A stretch of DNA of 64,000 nt, from positions 117,150,557 to 117,214,556 of the forward strand of contig OX375879.1 of NCBI GenBank assembly GCA_947359465.1, read 5' to 3'. A program made the translations under genes and the position numbers. The notes under the pieces were generated by a model that saw nothing but the letters and a program-made list of their open reading frames with translations, made no database searches and was not told where the DNA came from. Every line of letters begins with the position of its first letter. Position 1 is the first letter of the stretch. This DNA is from Metellina segmentata. Its lineage: Eukaryota; Arthropoda; Arachnida; Araneae; Tetragnathidae. Shown here one piece after another: positions 58,646 to 64,000 of the stretch.

Positions 58646-58984
58646 AACTATCCCTTCCCCCTTCCCAAGAGTATCGGAACTATAGTTTGATGGTGTATGA
58701 GCTATATTTGGCCATACTGTGTCAAGCACAACGTCGAGAAAATGGACATACACACAAAGAAAGTTAATTGACACAGAAGAGAGAAATACAAGCAGATAGT
58801 AATGCAGCCTGCACTACCTACAACTCACAGGTGGTTAGCGCAAAGGAGAAACCTATTAAACTACAGTGACCACCTACCCTGTATGGTAAGATTATCATAG
58901 AGACGAACACCATAGTCGTCCATGAAATTAATGTGTTATCACTGGTAAATCAAAAGGAACAGACCGACACCTCATTTTGAAAAA
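58646..58984. other. Dispersed repeat and unassigned sequence
   Basis: 58690-58795 is one of the better copies of a ~100-bp dispersed repeat (ATATTTGGCCATACTGTG to GGACATACACACAAAG). The rest is unassigned. Confidence 0.55.
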
Positions 58985-59745
58985 AAAATTGTCTAAACTT
59001 ATCGCTTAATAAAGGAGAAAGGAACTTTCAAACAAGGAAATTTATTTTCAAGAAACAAGTTTCAATAGACAAATCCTCATTCATAAATCCCATTATTATT
59101 GTCATTGGCGAGTCAAAAGGAACGTGACGACCACAAGAAACTTCCGAGCTGCATTTTTCACAACAGGTGGATAATTTGATGCTTCAGGACTGTCGGTAAG
59201 CTTTAAGACAATGTTGATTTAGCTATTATCTTAAGCGTCACACAAAACATCTCAATCTGAAAGACAGATTCTAAAACATCTACCATTCAATGAAAGATAC
59301 TTTCATACATCTAAAAAAACCCAGATACATATACCTAGAAACAGCTTTCAAGAAACAAGTTGAACATGCAAATCCTCATCCCAAAGGTTCCATTAATACT
59401 GTCATCTGCCAGTCAAAAGGAACGGGACGACCGCTAGACACTTTCTTCACAGCAGGGGGCTAGTTTCATACTTCCGGATTGCCAGCAAGTTTAGGACGAT
59501 GTTGATTTAGTCATTACCCAAAACGTCACACACGACAAACATCTCAATTTGAAAGACACATTCTAAAAAAAAACTTACCGCTCAATAAAAGAGACTGTCA
59601 CACAACAAACAGTTACGCAAACCTAACTTATTTTCATGCAAAAAGATTCAACTTGCTAAGACATAATCCTCATCCATAAATCCCGTTATGATTGTGTTGT
59701 CGTTGGCGAGTCAAAGGGACGACCGAGACAAACTACCGAGTCTCA
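58985..59745. repeat. Diverged tandem repeat, period about 292 bp
   Basis: Anchors CGCTTAATAAAGGAGA / CCATTCAATGAAAGATA / CGCTCAATAAAAGAGAC and AATCCTCATTCATAAATCCC-like sequence (about 59081, 59371, 59666) recur with GAGTCAAAAGGAACG and ATGTTGATTTAG. There are two full units and a partial third, well diverged. Confidence 0.8.
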
Positions 59746-60094
59746 TCCCGAGGGGATGGGAAGCAGTCCTAAGCAGCAGCAGCAAAATGCAGGTGCACGC
59801 ATAACAGCAGAGATGGGGATCCTCTATTAATAGATTCGCTTTGATATATTTTGATTCTTTTTTCCTCCAACTCCCGACCCTGAATGTGCTTCAGATATTC
59901 CCCTCGCTCAACTTTTTGGCACGCATTATAACATCGGGATTGTGAGCAATGTGCGGCTTAATCGCCTCTCAGATGGAGAACATGGAGGCGAGAAGGAAAA
60001 TTGATTTCTTCCCGGGAAGAAAACGTGCCTCCATGAAATTCGGTCCAACATTACAACGAAACATCACTCGATCAATAAAAAAATTTCAGAAATA
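59746..60094. other. Unassigned sequence
   Basis: No gene or repeat recognised. Confidence 0.5.
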
Positions 60095-60784
60095 CAGGGT
60101 GTCCATAAAAGAATGTCCCAGTTTCAATGGTATATTAACACATTTTAATTTAGACTATTTGCAACAAATCATGTATCAAATTGAAGGTAAACTCACCTAG
60201 TTTTTCTTACAGATGTTCAGTATCTGCACGTTTAGTTAAACGGCACACATAGTCCAATTCTTACCGTAACAGGGGTGGCTTTTCTGGATATGTTGAAAGA
60301 ATGGCTCTTTCCCCAATTAGTAGAGGGTGAACCTGTAAACTTTATTTGGCAACAGGATGGAGCCCCTCCCCATTGGAATCTCTTCGTACGAGAGTGGTTG
60401 AAGTCCCTGACCGTTGAAATGGTCGAGACGACAGAGCTTTTTTTCGCTGGCCTCCACGTTCACCTGACATAACGCCATGCGATTTTTTCCTCTGGGGATT
60501 TATAAAAGATCTACGTGTCTACGTTTCGTCGCTACCTAATGATTTGCCAGAGTTGAGACACATAATTGAAGATTTTATTGCTCCGGACTTGTTAACCAAA
60601 GTGTGAGAAGAATTGGACTTTAGGTTGGATGTGTGCCGTATAACTCAAGATGCACATATTGAACATTTGTAAAAAATACTAGGTGAGTTTACCTTCAATT
60701 TGATGGATAATTTGCTGTAAATAGTCTAAATTAAACTGTTATAATATACCATCGAAACTGGGATATTCTTTTATGGACACCCTG
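60095..60784 (+). pseudogene. Deleted mariner-like element with long TIRs
   Basis: TA at 60093-60094 and 60785-60786. CAGGGTGTCCATAAAAGAAT and its complement begin inverted repeats of roughly 100 bp, up to AGGTAAACTCACCTAGT. The protein remnant has FIWQQDGAPPHWNLFVREWL, then after a frameshift SPDITPCDFFLWGFIKD and LDFRLDVCRITQDAHIEHL, with an in-frame stop near 60605. DGAPPH and CDFF carry the second and third catalytic Asp of mariner-type enzymes. The N-terminal region is deleted. Confidence 0.93.
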
Positions 60785-60786
60785 TA

Positions 60787-61794
60787 GAATGCAGACAAAT
60801 AGGAACGGAGTGGTCGGTTATTAAATATTCATCTGTTCAGGGACATTTTGACGTTAAATCAGTAGTGTCTGCATTTCGTGTCCATAGATTTGTGTGGCAC
60901 CCGCAGAGCAGCTTACGCGCAGTGACTCAACTTCACACCCTAAGTCTGTTTACCTTTCTTGCCGTTTGATGTCGGTTTTTAAGTTTGAGCTAGTTTTAGA
61001 AGTTTCCGCATTTCGTGTCAATAGATTTGAGTGGTACTCGCAGAACATTCAAAATAAAATTTCGTGAATTTGGTGACTGAACACACCGTCGGTAGCCTTT
61101 CTTCCCGTTTTGTGTCGGTTTTTATGTTTGTGCATGTAACAGAAAATAAATGGCATGCATACGAATTTTGAGTACAAAGTTGTGGAAAATGAGAGAATGC
61201 CGAAATGGAGTCAATATATTATTTTCTAGACACTCTTAAATGATATTTTCATTTTTCTACAGAAAAGTGATTATTCTGGTCACTTTTCAATCTGCAGTAA
61301 ATCAATTCAACCCGAATAATGATGGGCGATTCTGTAGTTTCAAATTTGTTTTTTTTTTCTTTTTCAAACAAAAACTGCCCAGCCTACATTAGAGGCGGTC
61401 GGGTGGAACTGATTCCTCTTGGTCTAACGTGCTGGACCAAAATTCACGAAACCACTGTCTTTAAAAAGTCCAAAACCGACTCTATTGGATCTGAATAATA
61501 CTGGGGCTGTCAAATCGATGCAGTTGACGTCAAGTCAAGATAAATAAAATTAATCACACAAAATGTAATTACAATAATTTCCATTGGAAATGTTTGTTAA
61601 AGAAAATTTTTATTGAAAGAAAGTGTTCAGATTTTAGATCTCTTGTTTCACACGGAATCCTACCCATATAAGATGTAAAAACTTTACTTCCTACAGATTT
61701 TCGCCGTAACACATTTTTATTTTTATGGTTCGATATGAATTTTTTTTTAATAAAAATGAAGTTCATTACACATGTGTTTTCAACATTAAACTTT
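60787..61794. other. Unassigned AT-rich sequence
   Basis: GTCTGCATTTCGTGTCCATAGATTTG at 60868 and a similar GTTTCCGCATTTCGTGTCAATAGATTTG at about 61008 suggest an old local duplication of about 140 bp. No gene. Confidence 0.5.
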
Positions 61795-61925
61795 GCTCAA
61801 TATGACCATGGTTCAAAATAACTTGGTATCGTCATCGGAAATTTCGCTGTGGGTTTGATCCAGCACCGTCAACAAGAGCCCGTCCCCTTGCTCCAGGGAA
61901 GTGCTAATTAAATATACATCTATAT
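61795..61925 (+). repeat. SINE tail fragment
   Basis: GACCATGGTTCAAAATAACT, GGGTTTGATCCAGCACCGTC and GTGCTAATTAAATATAC are plus-strand body/tail landmarks. A 20-bp tandem tract (ATCTATATATACCATAAGTA) follows to 61972. Confidence 0.72.
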
Positions 61926-62293
61926 ATATCATAAGTAATCTATATATACCATAAGTAATCTATGTATACCATAATTATATTCATTTTAAGCGTCGATTGC
62001 GTTTGTATGAGAAAATGATGACCAACATGTGTGCGCTTGCTGCACCCGTTTTTGTTTGATTTGGGTTTGATGGTGAAAGGGTCATACACTCTATAACAAA
62101 ATAAATCGACGCACCAAGAAGGATTTGTCCAGGAGTTGCGCCTGGCTCCATCGACTTGGAAGAGCGCTGACTGGAGACGTATAGTCCTTAGTGACGAGTC
62201 CCGTTTCCAACTGTGTCCTGACGAGAACCGCAGACGTCCAGGTCAGAGGTAAATCAACGGCTTATTGACTTCCTTTGTAACGGTCAAACTCAT

Positions 62294-63086
62294 TGTAACG
62301 ATCTCCCGATAGGGGATTACGAACACGGATAAGTTATAAGAACAGTTGTTCTAGTGTTCTGGTTGTTAATGTTCTAGTAGACCAGGGGTGGCCAACCTTT
62401 TACATACCATGCGTCAATTTATTTCACATGCGAGTTCAGATGCGCCATACAACTCAAGCACCTTTTCTACCTTACGTTCATGGTCCTGTCATATCCTTAA
62501 TAACTTTTTTAATAAAAGTATGTTTATCGACATAATTAACATTTTTAAAGGATTTAACTATATTTATGTAAAACAATGTCTACAACAGAGAATTCTATTA
62601 ATTTGAATCAGTCATTCGCCACCTCGTTTTGCTTTCAATAAATTCCATGAATGATAATGCTTGTTCACATCTGTATGTCGTTACAAAACGATATATATAA
62701 CTTTTCATCTTAAAAACTTTTGAAAAGAATAAGCAGGTGCAAGGATACAATGCGCCACTTGTAAGCATCCAATGCGCCACAGGTTGGCCACCCTCGTACT
62801 AGACGAACATTAGTGTATGACAGTGCCTGTGTTCTGATACGATCAAGACCATGTAATCTTGGTCCAGTTCGGAATAAGAATGTGAATAAGGTTAGATTTG
62901 TTGTAGGACTCTCGGAAGAGAGAGACGTGTTTTTGCACAGGACGGTGCGGGGTATGTATCTGATACTTTGTATTCTATCGTAAAAATAAATGTGCGTCTC
63001 CAATTTAAGTATGCAATGTCCCTCTGTCCGTGGACAATACTACACACATTGTCTACCAAATTAGACTTCGCTTTGCCACTCTGACA
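62294..63086. mobile_element. Solo LTR (copy 2) with internal hAT insertion
   Basis: TGTAACGATCTCCC to CTCTGACA, bounded by perfect 5-bp duplications CTCAT (62289-62293, 63087-63091). Without the hAT element and its duplicated target it is about 371 bp, matching copy 1 at 7668-8032. Confidence 0.9.
62383..62796. mobile_element. Non-autonomous hAT element inside the solo LTR
   Basis: CAGGGGTGGCCAACCTTTTA and ACAGGTTGGCCACCCTCG are hAT-style inverted ends. TAGTAGAC (62375-62382) and TACTAGAC (62797-62804) form the 8-bp target duplication with one mismatch. No transposase. Confidence 0.92.
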
Positions 63087-63113
63087 CTCATAAATAAGTT
63101 ATTTAATTATTTA

Positions 63114-63826
63114 GAAATTTTAATCGTTTGTTTTTCTTAGTATGTTATTCACATCCACCCATTTTTATCGCAATCGGACAAACACCCCCTCCCGTCTTCG
63201 TCAATTTTTTTTTGTTATAGAGTGTATTTAGCCAAGCTGCGCCAAACACATGATGTCAAAGAGTGAGGACCAGAAAAAGCAGAAGGGTAGACGAGGATAA
63301 AACAGAAGAGAATACTCGTGCACATCGGAGTTATGATGTCCGTACAATTGCTCTGAAATTTTAATCATTTGTTTTATTAAGTATGTTATTCACATCCACC
63401 CATTTTTATCGCAATCGGACACCACCACCCCCGTCTTCGTGCGTCCATTTTTTTATAGTGTAGTTAGCCAAGCTGCGCCAAACACATGATGTCAAAGAGT
63501 GAGGACCAGAAAAAGCAGAAGGGTAGACGAGGATAAAACAGAAGAGAATACTCGTGCACATCGGAGTTATGATGTCCGTACAATTGCTCTGAAATTTTAA
63601 TCATTTGTTTTATTAAGTATGTTATTCACATCCACCCATTTTTATCGCAATCGGACCCCACCACCCCCGTCTTCGTGCGTCCATTTTTTATAGTGTATTT
63701 AGCCAAGCTGCACCAAACATATGATGTCAAAGAGGAAGGACCAAAAAAAAAGCAGAAGGGTGGACGACGATAAAACAGAAGGGAATACTCGTGTACCTCG
63801 GGGTTGTGATGTCCGTACACACCTAA
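63114..63826. repeat. Tandem triplication, period about 236-241 bp
   Basis: Units begin GAAATTTTAATC at 63114, 63355 and 63591. Each holds the last ~110 bp of the Tc1 right end (CACATCCACCCATTTTTATC to TATAGAGTGTA or its derivative) plus ~125 bp of flanking DNA (AGCCAAGCTGCGCCAAACAC to CCGTACAATTGCTCT). Units two and three are most alike. Confidence 0.95.
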
Positions 63827-64000
63827 GGAAGGTGTGCAACTGCTGCACCTCATTTTGGTCTCTGTTAGTAAAGCGCGCTAGACGCTATATCTGGCTTTAG
63901 CTGGGTCAGAGCCCAAACCGACAACCATGGTAATGAGCTTGCTGATAGGGAAGCCAAATCTGCCGCTAACTCCGGTGTGAATATGAGTGTTTCCCTTCCC
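63827..64000. other. Unassigned window end
   Basis: Slightly GC-richer, no feature recognised. Confidence 0.4.

Larger units (their letters stand above)
62085..63226 (+). pseudogene. Tc1-like family 2 transposon carrying nested insertions
   Basis: TA at 62085-62086 and 63225-63226. Termini CACTCTATAACAAAATAAAT and its complement ending TTTGTTATAGAGTG match the family at 41460-42166. The left part encodes DWRRIVLSDESRFQLCPDEN, where the Asp of SDESRF is the middle acidic residue of Tc1 transposases. The rest was lost, and a solo LTR sits at 62294-63086. Confidence 0.9.

Overview
This is AT-rich nuclear DNA from an animal, most likely an arthropod. A chelicerate such as a spider fits the mix of Tc1/mariner, hAT and Helitron relics with abundant tRNA-derived SINEs, but the sequence does not prove it. 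There is no operon-like gene packing, no complete gene, no rRNA and no functional tRNA. Long open frames are nearly all products of repeats.

The one convincing host-gene segment is a 176-bp internal exon on the minus strand (35874-36049) with textbook splice sites. The rest of the window is most simply read as long introns or intergenic DNA. Three unique-looking islands carry dense same-class transcription-factor motifs and are candidate enhancers: paired RFX X-boxes (29162-29229), four NK2-type sites (44526-44602) and four TAATCCC sites (45794-45970).

Layout. 1-178 is an AT microsatellite. 1.1-6.8 kb has an old 305-bp duplication, a long-TIR element (3371-4155) and SINEs. 7.6-10 kb has a solo LTR, 'CATCGATG' hAT-like elements and a deleted Tc1. 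11-15 kb has head-B SINEs and a 0.95-kb foldback element. 15.1-19.3 kb is packed with transposons: a Tc1 split by a SINE, a mariner, a Helitron, a hAT-like element and the second long-TIR element. 20-24.7 kb is a SINE cluster plus a hAT relic. 25 kb is a 45-bp minisatellite. 27.7-34.6 kb is mostly unique, AT-rich DNA. 36.7 kb, 47.2 kb and 54.6 kb hold three copies of an unassigned TIR family. 40.1-42.8 kb is an inverted pair of equal-length Helitrons flanking a Tc1. 43-58 kb is SINE-rich. 59-60.8 kb has a 292-bp tandem repeat and a deleted mariner. 62.1-63.8 kb is a three-level nested insertion (Tc1 containing a solo LTR containing a hAT element) whose right end was later triplicated in tandem.

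About 45 SINEs or SINE fragments share one body with at least two different tRNA-like heads. Several have exact 12-14 bp target-site duplications, so their limits are certain. The dominant biology is layered, mostly non-autonomous transposition; I see no intact transposase.
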